A DNA stretch of 64,000 nt, taken from positions 62,001 to 126,000 of the forward strand of contig JAEYWD010000032.1 in assembly GCA_023429135.1 (NCBI GenBank), written 5' to 3'. The notes beneath the pieces were generated by a model. It was not told the DNA's origin. It did no database searches and was given only the letters and a program-made list of their open reading frames with translations. Numbering within the stretch: position 1 is the first letter of the stretch; each line of letters starts with the position of its first letter. The translations under genes were made by a program, and so were the position numbers. The stretch is from Bacteroidota bacterium. GTDB lineage: Bacteria; Bacteroidota; Bacteroidia; Bacteroidales; JAAUTT01. Shown here piece by piece: positions 44,410-53,563 of this stretch.

Positions 44410-47400
44410 ATGGTGAACAAAGTAATACTTCTTGTACACTTCACTTTGATTTTAGGTTTAAGTAATTTTTTACTTGCCTCTGATGAAACCCTAAGAATTG
44501 AAGACTATTCGTACAAGGAAGGTTTGACAACTTCTGGTGTTAACAGCGTTTACAAGGATTCCCGGGGATTTTTATGGATATGTACCAACAACGGTTTGTT
44601 CAGATACGACGGCTATGGTTTTAAAAATATCAATTCCATCGCGGCCGGTTATCTTAAATTCGAAACATACTGCATTGTGGAGGACAAAAACCAGAATTTC
44701 TGGATAGGAACAGCCGGCAAAGGCATTGTTTATTATAATTCACATACAGGAAAGCTCTTCAGTCTGAATTTAAAAGCTGCCAATAACCTGAAAGTTAACC
44801 GAATCGTATTTTTTAAAGGGAAAGTATGGATTGCAACCAACGCAGGACTTCTTGTTGTTGAGGAAAAAGAAAACATTGACGAAACCACCATTTTTGATGC
44901 GAAGGTACTTTGGCCCGACCCGGCCAATAAGTCTTTGCAAATGAATGTTATAAACTTTATTTATACCCAACCGGGGAGCAAATCGTTATGGATAGGTACC
45001 AATAGTCCGCTCTATGAACTCGATCCGGATACATATCAGTTCCGTACTATCGATTCTTACAACCAGAATTCTATCCGGTGGGTTTCCGATTATTCACGTG
45101 GTAAAATGCTGGTTTCTAGCTGGGATGGCGGTATTTTTCTGGTAGATACCAAAACCCAAAAGCTCAATAACGACAAATATATTTCGGATATAAACAAAAT
45201 AATAGGCGATAAGAGGGTTAAAACAGCAATTGTCGATAATCAGAACCGTTGTTGGGTAGCAACTTTTGGCGACGGATTATATATTTTCAGAAAAGACCAG
45301 GCCGGGAACCTGAATTATGAAAATTATCGTAATGAAGAAAAATTGCCGCTGAAATTGAAGTCGAACTTTGTAGACCAAATTTTTCTCGACGAAACTGGAA
45401 CAGCTTGGTTAAGTATGGCTGAAGCCGGACTGTCAAAAATTCATTATCAGAAGAGTAATCTGCATTATTTCAATTTTTATGACTTAAAGGACCACAACAA
45501 GTCAAAGGAGATCCATGCTGTGAGGCAATCGTCCGATAAGAATAAATTCTGGGTAAGTTTTAATTGGAATGAGATTGATCTTTTTGATTCCCGTAATCAC
45601 AGTTACAGGCAGTTTACAAGTGGCTCCACCGGGCTTCGGCTTCAGAACGACAAAGTGAACTTTGCTTATCAGGACCGTAAAGGTAATTTGTGGATTGTAT
45701 ATTCCAGAATTGGCATTTATGTTGTGCCGGCAAAAAATGCCATCAGTTTGGTCGAGGGCAGAACATCGGGTACTTTCAGACCCCTTGATGTAAATAACTT
45801 ATTTTCACGGGATCCAAGGGCTAATTCCTATATTATTAATTTTTATGAAGATAGTAAAGGCCGATTGTGGGTTGGAGGATGGGGTGATACATACCTGTTG
45901 GATTTTCTGGATGGTTATTTTACCGCGGAAACTTCGCAGCAATTTCTTGCCAGCGTTAAAAGAGAGCTCATTTATTCCGAAGAGAGAAGAGAACAGTTTA
46001 ATTTTACTATTTCGCCCGTTAATACTATAGTTGAAATTGATGAAAACCAATACTGGCTTGGCACAAGAAACGGTGGAATACTAGCCGTGGAAGAACTGCC
46101 CGGGAATAAATTTGTAGGAAAAAATTTAGATTTAAACGAGAAACTTCCGAGTAACTATATCATTTTTTTTTACAGGGACAAAAACAAAAACCTTTGGATA
46201 GGAACGAACTCCGGACTTTGTATTCAGGATAAAAACAGCCTGAAGGTGTTGGGGATAAAAAACGGAATGCTGTCGGAATGTATTACCAATATTACCGAAG
46301 ATGCCTATGGGAATTTATGGGTATCAACTTCCTATGGTATTTCCAAAATCAATATTAAGGATTTTTCAGTGATTAATTTTCTTAATTCCGATAACGAAAA
46401 GCTCAACCAGTTTATCAACGGTGCAGTTACGAATACATTGGGAGGCAATATTTGGTTTTCGACCAACGAGTCTTTAGTAATGCTGAATTCGGATTCAATT
46501 GAAAATTTTAAGGTTACTGCACCTATTTATTTCACTGATATAAAGATTAATAACCATCCGGTAATTCCTATGGAACGGTACCGGGGAGTACGTATAATTG
46601 ACAATGATGTAAATCTTGGTAAGGTTATCAAGGTTCCGTATGGCTCTACACTTAATTTGGAATTTGCGGCTCTCGATTATTTGAGTCCTGAAAAAATTCT
46701 ATACAAATATAAAATAGGGAAAAACGATGAATGGCTGATACTTAGTCCGGGACAGCGAAGTCTTAATTTACCTAACACCACGCCTGGCGAGTATACTTTA
46801 AGTATTATGGTTGCCAATTCGCTGGATAAAAATGGGATGAAAAGTATAAAGATCGATTATCTGCCTCCTTTCTGGCTTTCCAAAATAGCTTTTTTGATCT
46901 ACATTTCTCTGGCGCTGGTTTTGCTGTTTACTTACCGCAAACTTATCATTCAGAAAACCATGCAAAAGTCGCTGGTGGAAAAAGAACGTTACGAACGCAA
47001 GAAAATTGAAGAACTTGATAAAATGAAGAGCGAGTTTTTCTCCAATATCTCCCATGAGTTTCGTACTCCCTTGAGCCTGATTATTAACCCGCTCGAAAAG
47101 CTAGTAACCGAAGGCAATCTCACCGAAAAAGATAAGGACCGGATAAGACTTGTGCTTAAAAGCAGTAACCGTTTGCTGAAACTGACCAACGAATTGATGG
47201 ACTTCAGCAAAATAGAGAAGGATCTGCTGAAACCCGATTTCCAGCTCTGTGAAATTGTCTCCATGACAAAAGACATTTGCCATTTGTTTAATAACCTTGC
47301 CGATACAATGAATATTGAGTTTAGAATCAATCATTCGTTCGATCGCATGGAGTTGCCCATAGATAAAGGCATGATCGAAAAGACCATATTTAACCTTTTA

Positions 47401-48591
47401 TCCAATGCATTTAAATACACTTCGGTAAATGGAGTTATAATGGTAAATCTCTCTAAATTTGCTGAAGCCGAAACAGAGTATGTAAAACTGTCGGTAATTA
47501 ACACCGGCGAAGGAATAAGCAAAGAAAATCTGAGCAGGATTTTTGACCGGTATTATCAGATAAGCAATGTTCAGAACCGACATATAGAGGGGACAGGGAT
47601 AGGTTTAGCTCTTGTGAAAAGCTTTGTAGAACTGCATAATGGTATTGTCGATGTAAAAAGTGAGCCTAAACTTGAGACATGTTTTGATATTTATCTTCCT
47701 ATTTTCCAGGCCGATTTTATCAACAATACCGAAACAGCTAAATTGCCGAAAACAAAATCCAAACCATCCAAAGCGACAAATGAGCAAGATAACCTGTCGT
47801 CGAAGCAAAGTAACGGCTATAGGATATTGGTGGTGGAAGATGAGGAAGACATCAAGAATTACATTATCGAGGAGCTGTCGACCGAATATAAGGTTCTGAC
47901 AGCCAAAGATGGAGAAGAAGGATGGAATATTGCCAGTGAGGCAATTCCCGATTTGATAATTACAGATGTGATGATGCCTGTGTTATCTGGAATTGAGCTG
48001 TGTAAAAGACTAAGAAGCCAGGTAATTACATCGCACATCCCAATAATCATTCTCTCGGCAAAAACCCATACATACGAACAGATTGAAGGACTGGAGAAAG
48101 GCGCCGATGTTTACATGATTAAACCATTTAATGTTGACATATTAAAGGTACAGGTACAACGTCTGATTAGCCTGAAACAATCCATTTATTCCAAGTATCT
48201 TAAAGAAACTACATTAATTCCGCCCGATTCGGTTACCAATAAGCTGGACGATGATTTTATGAGGAAAGTTCTGTCCTTTATTGAGGAGAACCTTACAAAT
48301 TCTGACCTGAGTGTTGATCAGCTTGCCAATTGTGTTTCGCTGAGCAAAGTGCAGACTTACCGGAAAGTGAAAGCTATCAGTGGTTTGTCAATCGTTGAAT
48401 TTATCAGAACTGTGCGTCTTAAAAAAGCATCACAGCTTATCTTGGAAGGGCGTCTTAATTTTTCGGAAATTTCTTTCGAAACAGGATTCTCAACTCCATC
48501 ATATTTTTCCAAATGTTTCCACGATCATTTCGGGAAAACGCCTTCCGAATTTGCTTCTGAGTTTGGAAATAAGGAAACGGCAACGTCCTAG
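44410..48591 (+). CDS. Hybrid two-component system regulator (propeller sensor, kinase, receiver, AraC output)
   Basis: This 1393-residue sensor-regulator is of the HTCS type that controls polysaccharide-utilisation loci. After a signal peptide come reg_prop beta-propeller blades (about 30-740; repeats such as DSRGFLWICTNNGLFRYDG and DKNKNLWIGTNSGLC), a Y_Y_Y domain (about 760-820), a single membrane helix (about 822-842), HisKA with intact His882 (NISHEFRTPLS), an HATPase with GTGIGLALV, a receiver with phospho-Asp1186 (ITDVMMP) and a C-terminal AraC-type HTH (about 1295-1388). It lies just upstream of the arabinoxylan enzymes and is probably their activator. Confidence 0.96.
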   Translation: MVNKVILLVHFTLILGLSNFLLASDETLRIEDYSYKEGLTTSGVNSVYKDSRGFLWICTNNGLFRYDGYGFKNINSIAAGYLKFETYCIVEDKNQNFWIGTAGKGIVYYNSHTGKLFSLNLKAANNLKVNRIVFFKGKVWIATNAGLLVVEEKENIDETTIFDAKVLWPDPANKSLQMNVINFIYTQPGSKSLWIGTNSPLYELDPDTYQFRTIDSYNQNSIRWVSDYSRGKMLVSSWDGGIFLVDTKTQKLNNDKYISDINKIIGDKRVKTAIVDNQNRCWVATFGDGLYIFRKDQAGNLNYENYRNEEKLPLKLKSNFVDQIFLDETGTAWLSMAEAGLSKIHYQKSNLHYFNFYDLKDHNKSKEIHAVRQSSDKNKFWVSFNWNEIDLFDSRNHSYRQFTSGSTGLRLQNDKVNFAYQDRKGNLWIVYSRIGIYVVPAKNAISLVEGRTSGTFRPLDVNNLFSRDPRANSYIINFYEDSKGRLWVGGWGDTYLLDFLDGYFTAETSQQFLASVKRELIYSEERREQFNFTISPVNTIVEIDENQYWLGTRNGGILAVEELPGNKFVGKNLDLNEKLPSNYIIFFYRDKNKNLWIGTNSGLCIQDKNSLKVLGIKNGMLSECITNITEDAYGNLWVSTSYGISKINIKDFSVINFLNSDNEKLNQFINGAVTNTLGGNIWFSTNESLVMLNSDSIENFKVTAPIYFTDIKINNHPVIPMERYRGVRIIDNDVNLGKVIKVPYGSTLNLEFAALDYLSPEKILYKYKIGKNDEWLILSPGQRSLNLPNTTPGEYTLSIMVANSLDKNGMKSIKIDYLPPFWLSKIAFLIYISLALVLLFTYRKLIIQKTMQKSLVEKERYERKKIEELDKMKSEFFSNISHEFRTPLSLIINPLEKLVTEGNLTEKDKDRIRLVLKSSNRLLKLTNELMDFSKIEKDLLKPDFQLCEIVSMTKDICHLFNNLADTMNIEFRINHSFDRMELPIDKGMIEKTIFNLLSNAFKYTSVNGVIMVNLSKFAEAETEYVKLSVINTGEGISKENLSRIFDRYYQISNVQNRHIEGTGIGLALVKSFVELHNGIVDVKSEPKLETCFDIYLPIFQADFINNTETAKLPKTKSKPSKATNEQDNLSSKQSNGYRILVVEDEEDIKNYIIEELSTEYKVLTAKDGEEGWNIASEAIPDLIITDVMMPVLSGIELCKRLRSQVITSHIPIIILSAKTHTYEQIEGLEKGADVYMIKPFNVDILKVQVQRLISLKQSIYSKYLKETTLIPPDSVTNKLDDDFMRKVLSFIEENLTNSDLSVDQLANCVSLSKVQTYRKVKAISGLSIVEFIRTVRLKKASQLILEGRLNFSEISFETGFSTPSYFSKCFHDHFGKTPSEFASEFGNKETATS

Positions 48592-48751
48592 AAATTACCA
48601 TTGTATTCTCTCCCGTAATCTCTGTCGATCCCTCTCTTTATTTTCATTCATTTTCGGTCGAAAAATTTAAAGGACATTCCTTTTTTTGCCATTTGAATCA
48701 ATTTTAATAGTACTCGTTCCAAAATTGACAGCAAAAAAATGCTGTATAAAT

Positions 48752-48759
48752 TACATTTG
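48752..48759 (+). promoter_or_regulatory. Candidate -7 element TACATTTG upstream of the esterase gene
   Basis: TACATTTG matches TANNTTTG and lies 55 bp before the ATG at 48814. The nearest TTG upstream is 24 bp away, outside the usual 19-21 bp, so the match is weak. An HTCS-activated promoter could tolerate this. Confidence 0.3.
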
Positions 48760-48813
48760 GAGCGCATCTATTTTTGAAATTGTATTAACAGAAACCGAAC
48801 GAAAATATAAACT

Positions 48814-50733
48814 ATGAGACCATTAACTACTTTAATTATAGTATTGCTATTTCTTTGCACGAACGCTAACACGCAAAACCCTGTTTCTCCGTCATCGCCG
48901 GGTTTTGACATTGTTCGTTCCGGCATCCCTCACGGAACCATTGATACGATTGTTTACGACTCCAAAACTGTCGGATCAAAACGAAAAGCTTTGATTTATA
49001 CCCCACCAACTTATTCCAAGGACAAAAAATATCCGGTACTTTACCTCCTTCATGGCATTGGCGGCGACGAAAAGGAATGGCTTAACGGCGCTCAGCCTCA
49101 GGTGATCCTCGATAACCTGTATGCTGAAAACAAAATTCAGCCCATGATCGTGGTTATGCCTAACGGACGTGCTATGAAAAATGACCGTGCCGTTGGAAAT
49201 ATTTTCGACAAGGAGAAAGTGGAGGCATTTGCCACATTTGAAAAGGATTTGCTGAATGATCTGATTCCTTTCATCGAAAAAAAATATCCTGCGATTAAAG
49301 CGGCAGATCATCGTGCCATTGCAGGATTATCAATGGGTGGTGGGCAATCCCTTAACTTCGGGTTGGGAAACCTGGATAAATTTGCCTGGGTAGGAGGTTT
49401 CTCATCAGCTCCCAACACCAAACCCCCACAGGAGTTAATGCCCAATCCTGCTGAAGCGAAGAAAAAGCTGAAATTGCTCTGGATTTCGTGTGGCGACAGG
49501 GACAACCTGATCACTTTCAGTCGCCGTACTCATGAGTACATGCAACAAAACAATGTAGATCATATCTATTTTATTGAGCCCGGCTATCACGACTTTAAAG
49601 TATGGAAAAACGGACTTTACATGTTCTCGCAATTGTTATTTAAGCCGGTTGATGTCTCTGGTTTCCCTAAATATGCGGGGCTAGGCACTCCCGCCTCCTC
49701 GAATGTTCGCAATGCCAAATATCCGCAATTGCTAATGGATGGCAGGGCAATGTTTCGCCTCAAGGCTCCTGAGGCAAAATTGGTTCAGCTCGATTTGGGT
49801 AAGAAGTACGATATGGTGAAAAACGGCGAAGGAGTTTGGGAAATCACAACCGATTCGTTAAGTGAGGGTTTTCATTATTATTCGGTTATTATTGACGGTG
49901 TTGCCGTGTGCGATCCTGCTAGCGAAACCTTTTACGGAATGGGAAGGATGGCTAGCGGTTTCGAAGTTCCCTTCCGGGGCGATGAAATGTATGCGGTCAG
50001 GAATGTACCTCACGGCGATGTCCGCATAAAACGCTATTATTCAACAGTTACCAATACATGGCGCCGGTTTTACATTTATACGCCTGCCGGGTACGATGCA
50101 AATACCTCCGAAAAATATCCCGTCCTTTACCTGATGCACGGCGGTGGCGAAGACGAACGCGGATGGGCTACCCAGGGCAAAACCGACTTGATCTTAGATA
50201 ACCTTATTGCCGAAAAAAAATCCGTACCCATGCTCATTGTAATGCCCGACGGAAATATTCCCATGCAGGCGTTCGGAGAAGATGTGCTGAGTGCTTTTGA
50301 ATCGGAACTCAAGCAATGCATTATTCCTTTTGTCGAGAAAAATTACAGGGTTAGAACCGATGCTGGCAGTCGCGCTCTCGCAGGTCTTTCTATGGGTGGC
50401 ATTCAAACGCTTTATGCTGGCATTAACAATACGCAACTTTTCTCTTATCTGGGGGTATTCAGTTCGGGTTGGATACAAGGTATGCAGACTGATCTTGCAG
50501 CAAAACAGTACAATTTTATGAAAAGCAATGTCGAACAGATTAATAGTAACCTGAAACAGTTCTGGATTGCCATGGGTGGCAAAGAAGATATTGCATGGAA
50601 AAACTGTCAGGCCATGATGGAAAAATTCGACGAAATGAAAATAAAATACACCTACAGCGAATATCCCGGCGGTCACACCTGGCCTGTGTGGCGAAACAAC
50701 CTTTACAATTTCGCTCAGTTGTTGTTTAAGTAA
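48814..50733 (+). CDS. Exported double CE1-type esterase (feruloyl/acetyl-xylan esterase-like)
   Basis: This 639-residue exported protein has two esterase D-type domains. The first (about 35-285) has the nucleophile elbow AGLSMGGGQ with Ser173 and HDFKVWKNGLYMFSQLLFK. A central early-set/CBM48-like beta domain (about 310-405) reads GRAMFRLKAPEAKLVQLDLG. The second esterase domain (about 410-639) has AGLSMGGIQ with Ser526 and GGHTWPVWRNNLYNFAQLLFK. Both Ser and both His are present, so both sites look active. The linker domain plus second half is the same arrangement as the two later esterases, so this gene appears to be an esterase fused to an extra upstream domain. Confidence 0.88.
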   Translation: MRPLTTLIIVLLFLCTNANTQNPVSPSSPGFDIVRSGIPHGTIDTIVYDSKTVGSKRKALIYTPPTYSKDKKYPVLYLLHGIGGDEKEWLNGAQPQVILDNLYAENKIQPMIVVMPNGRAMKNDRAVGNIFDKEKVEAFATFEKDLLNDLIPFIEKKYPAIKAADHRAIAGLSMGGGQSLNFGLGNLDKFAWVGGFSSAPNTKPPQELMPNPAEAKKKLKLLWISCGDRDNLITFSRRTHEYMQQNNVDHIYFIEPGYHDFKVWKNGLYMFSQLLFKPVDVSGFPKYAGLGTPASSNVRNAKYPQLLMDGRAMFRLKAPEAKLVQLDLGKKYDMVKNGEGVWEITTDSLSEGFHYYSVIIDGVAVCDPASETFYGMGRMASGFEVPFRGDEMYAVRNVPHGDVRIKRYYSTVTNTWRRFYIYTPAGYDANTSEKYPVLYLMHGGGEDERGWATQGKTDLILDNLIAEKKSVPMLIVMPDGNIPMQAFGEDVLSAFESELKQCIIPFVEKNYRVRTDAGSRALAGLSMGGIQTLYAGINNTQLFSYLGVFSSGWIQGMQTDLAAKQYNFMKSNVEQINSNLKQFWIAMGGKEDIAWKNCQAMMEKFDEMKIKYTYSEYPGGHTWPVWRNNLYNFAQLLFK

Positions 50734-50734
50734 G

Positions 50735-50843
50735 CCTCACCCCCGGCCCCTCTCCATTTGGAGAGGGGAGAAAGAAGGCTCAACTTTATAATTCGTTGCT
50801 CCTCAAAGTCCCTCTCCTCGTAGGAGAGGGATTTAGGGTGAGG
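50735..50843. repeat. REPIN-like palindromic repeat after the double esterase
   Basis: It starts CCTCACCCCCGGCCCCTC directly after the stop codon and ends with GGATTTAGGGTGAGG. Two hairpins lie inside: CCCCTCTCC-ATTT-GGAGAGGGG and TCCCTCTCC-TCGTA-GGAGAGGGA. The left half is nearly identical to 62459-62530. Confidence 0.8.
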
Positions 50844-50871
50844 TAATCAAAATTAAATTATTAATTAAGCT

Positions 50872-51831
50872 ATGAATATCAAACCTTTATTTTCTTTTGC
50901 AATTGCGATCTTTACCTTTAGCAGCGCATCTGCTCAAAATCCTATCATTAAAGAAATCTTTACTGCCGATCCGGCACCCATTGTTTACAACGATACACTT
51001 TTCCTGTATACCGGTCACGATACCGCTTCTATAAGCGCAACCAACTACAAAATGCCCGACTGGTGCGTGTTTTCAACAACCGATATGGTTAACTGGAAAA
51101 ACCATGGTGTTTGTTTGTCACCCAAAACCTTTTCGTGGGCTACCGGCGATGCTTATGCAGCCCAATGCATTTATCACAAAGGAAAATTCTATTGGTTCGT
51201 GTCGACATTTCACAAAAAGAATGAAGACAGCGAAGGTGGTGCAGCAATAGGAGTAGCGGTTTCTGACCGGCCAACAGGCCCTTTTAAAGATGCAATTGGC
51301 AAAGCTTTAATCACCAATCAGATGACCACCGACATGAAACATGGCTGGGACGATATTGACCCTACAGTTTTTGTTGATGATGATGGTAAGGCTTACCTTT
51401 TCTGGGGAAATGGAAGTTGTAAATGGGTTAAGTTGAAGGACAACATGATTGAGCTGGATAGTCCGATAACCGTAATTAAGCCGGAGCATTTTATTGAAGG
51501 CCCCTGGGTTTATAAGCGCAAAGGTTTGTACTATCTGGTTTATGCCGGTGCAGGAACTAAGCCTGAAATGATTGAATACTGTACTGCTTCAAATATTGCA
51601 GGTCCCTGGGAATACAAAGGAATAATCCAGGAAAATGTTCCTAACAGTTTCACCACACACCCAGGGATAATCGATTACAAGGGGAAATCGTACTTTTTCT
51701 ATCACAATGGAGCGCTCCCCACCGGTGGAAGTTACCGCCGTTCCATATGTGTAGATTACATGTACTATAATCCTGATGGGACAATTCAAAAAATTATTCA
51801 GACTACACAAGGCGTTAAACCTGTTAAATAA
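50872..51831 (+). CDS. GH43 family glycosidase (arabinofuranosidase/xylosidase type)
   Basis: This 319-residue exported enzyme (signal ending near SASAQ) has the GH43 five-bladed propeller. The catalytic base region is FTADPAPIVYNDTLFLYTGHD (Asp33), the pKa-modulating Asp lies in DDIDPTVFVDDDGKAY, and the acid Glu is in FIEGPWVYKRKGLYYLVYA. It is a single domain without carbohydrate-binding module. The family cleaves arabinose or xylose from arabinoxylan or arabinan; the exact specificity cannot be read off. The next GH43 starts eight bp later. Confidence 0.93.
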   Translation: MNIKPLFSFAIAIFTFSSASAQNPIIKEIFTADPAPIVYNDTLFLYTGHDTASISATNYKMPDWCVFSTTDMVNWKNHGVCLSPKTFSWATGDAYAAQCIYHKGKFYWFVSTFHKKNEDSEGGAAIGVAVSDRPTGPFKDAIGKALITNQMTTDMKHGWDDIDPTVFVDDDGKAYLFWGNGSCKWVKLKDNMIELDSPITVIKPEHFIEGPWVYKRKGLYYLVYAGAGTKPEMIEYCTASNIAGPWEYKGIIQENVPNSFTTHPGIIDYKGKSYFFYHNGALPTGGSYRRSICVDYMYYNPDGTIQKIIQTTQGVKPVK

Positions 51832-51839
51832 TATTTAAA

Positions 51840-53405
51840 ATGATTAAGCGATTATTATTCTTTTGCATGGTGAGCTGGTTGCCACTTCTGCTGTCGGCCC
51901 AGTTAAAAAATGCTGCTAACCCGGTCATATTTGCCGATGTCCCTGATATGTCTATGGTGCGTGTGGGCGATACGTATTACATGAGCAGCACTACCATGCA
52001 CATGGCTCCGGGGGTTCCGGTTATGAAATCCAAGGACCTCGTTAACTGGGAAATTGTAAATTATGCCTACAATGTACTTGACACCATGGATGCCCTGAGC
52101 CTTATAAACGGGAAAAGCAATTACGGAAAAGGCACCTGGGCAAGTTGTATCCGATACCATAAAGGGATGTTTTATATAAGCACCTTTTCGTCAACTACCA
52201 ATAAAACCTATATCTATAAAACCAAGGATATTGAAAAAGGCCCGTGGGAAAGAATCTCTTTCTCTCCTTCGTATCACGACCACACCCTTTGGTTCGACGA
52301 TGACGGGAAGGTTTACATCATCTGGAGTGTAAAGAAACTACTGATTGCCGAATTAAAGGAAGATCTTTCCGGTGTCAAAGAAGGAACAGAAAGGGTTTTG
52401 ATTGAAGATGCCAATGCGCCGTTAGGCAACAATGTTGGTCTTGGTGAAGGGTCTCAGCTTTTTAAGGTGAACGGCAAGTACTACCTGTTTAACATTGCAT
52501 GGCCGCGTGGCGGAATGAGAACGGTTGTGATTCACCGGGCTGATAACATTAATGGGCCTTGGGAAGGCAAAGTGGCCTTTCAGGATCTGGGGGTTGCCCA
52601 GGGAGGACTTATTGATATGCCCAATGGAAACTGGTATGCTTATTTATTCCGCGATTATGGCTCAGTAGGCCGGATCCCTTACCTGGTGCCTGTAAAATGG
52701 GAAGATGGTTGGCCGGTTCTGGGTGTAAACGGTAAAGTTCCCGAAACGCTCGATTTACCTGCCAGCAAAGGATTAATTCCTAATATTGTGAATTCCGACG
52801 AATTCAACCGCAAAAAGGGCGAACCAGCATTGCCCCTGGTGTGGCAATGGAACCACCAACCCGACAACAATCTGTGGTCTGTTACTGAACGACCCGGATA
52901 TTTACGCCTGAAAACAGGACGCATCGACAGTTTATTCCTGAAGTCTCGTAACACTTTGACTCAGCGCACCATTGGCCCTGAATGCACAGGAACAACCATG
53001 CTCGATGTGTCGGGTATGAAAGACGGCGATTATGCCGGCTTATGTGCCTTTCAGAGAAAATTCGGTCAGGTGGGAGTAAAAATCCAGGACGGGAAACGGT
53101 ATATTTTTATGGTCAGCAACAAAACGGATAAGCCTACCGAACTGCAGAGCCTGCCGCTTTCTCAGAAAACAGTTTATCTCAAAATCGAATGCAATTTCAG
53201 GGACAGGGTAGATGAAGCGAATTTCCTTTACAGCCACGATGGCAAAACCTGGAACCGCATCGGCAATACCCTTAAGATGGAGTACACCCTAATGGAACAC
53301 TTTATGGGCTATCGTTTCGGTTTGTTTAACTATGCCACCAAACAAACTGGCGGGTTTGCCGATTTCGACTATTTCCGCATAAGTGATAAAATTTCTAATA
53401 AATAA
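51840..53405 (+). CDS. GH43 family glycosidase with C-terminal beta-sandwich domain
   Basis: This 521-residue exported enzyme carries a propeller catalytic domain (about 25-320): ADVPDMSMVRVGDTYYMSS (base Asp36), SYHDHTLWFDDDGKVYIIW, and acid Glu in GLGEGSQLFKVNGKYYL. A C-terminal beta-sandwich (about 340-520: NSDEFNRKKGEPALPLVWQW...FGLFNYATKQTGGFADFDYF) is of the type common in GH43 xylosidases/arabinofuranosidases. It belongs with its neighbours to the arabinoxylan set. The GH9 gene follows. Confidence 0.93.
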   Translation: MIKRLLFFCMVSWLPLLLSAQLKNAANPVIFADVPDMSMVRVGDTYYMSSTTMHMAPGVPVMKSKDLVNWEIVNYAYNVLDTMDALSLINGKSNYGKGTWASCIRYHKGMFYISTFSSTTNKTYIYKTKDIEKGPWERISFSPSYHDHTLWFDDDGKVYIIWSVKKLLIAELKEDLSGVKEGTERVLIEDANAPLGNNVGLGEGSQLFKVNGKYYLFNIAWPRGGMRTVVIHRADNINGPWEGKVAFQDLGVAQGGLIDMPNGNWYAYLFRDYGSVGRIPYLVPVKWEDGWPVLGVNGKVPETLDLPASKGLIPNIVNSDEFNRKKGEPALPLVWQWNHQPDNNLWSVTERPGYLRLKTGRIDSLFLKSRNTLTQRTIGPECTGTTMLDVSGMKDGDYAGLCAFQRKFGQVGVKIQDGKRYIFMVSNKTDKPTELQSLPLSQKTVYLKIECNFRDRVDEANFLYSHDGKTWNRIGNTLKMEYTLMEHFMGYRFGLFNYATKQTGGFADFDYFRISDKISNK

Positions 53406-53563
53406 AATGTTTGATTCAGATTAACTTAACCATTAATGCTTTTAAAATGAATATTGCTAACACAAGTAAACCGATTAAAAAATTGAAAAAACCATTGAAA
53501 CTCTTTTCTTATGAATCGATGCTCGGCAAGTTCCCCGCCCCGGGGGATTTAGGGAGTAAACCA

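Noticed and set aside
53411..53563. Upstream start for the GH9 gene
   Set aside because: The signal peptide begins at the Met at 53564; the extra 51 residues are basic and contain translated repeat sequence.
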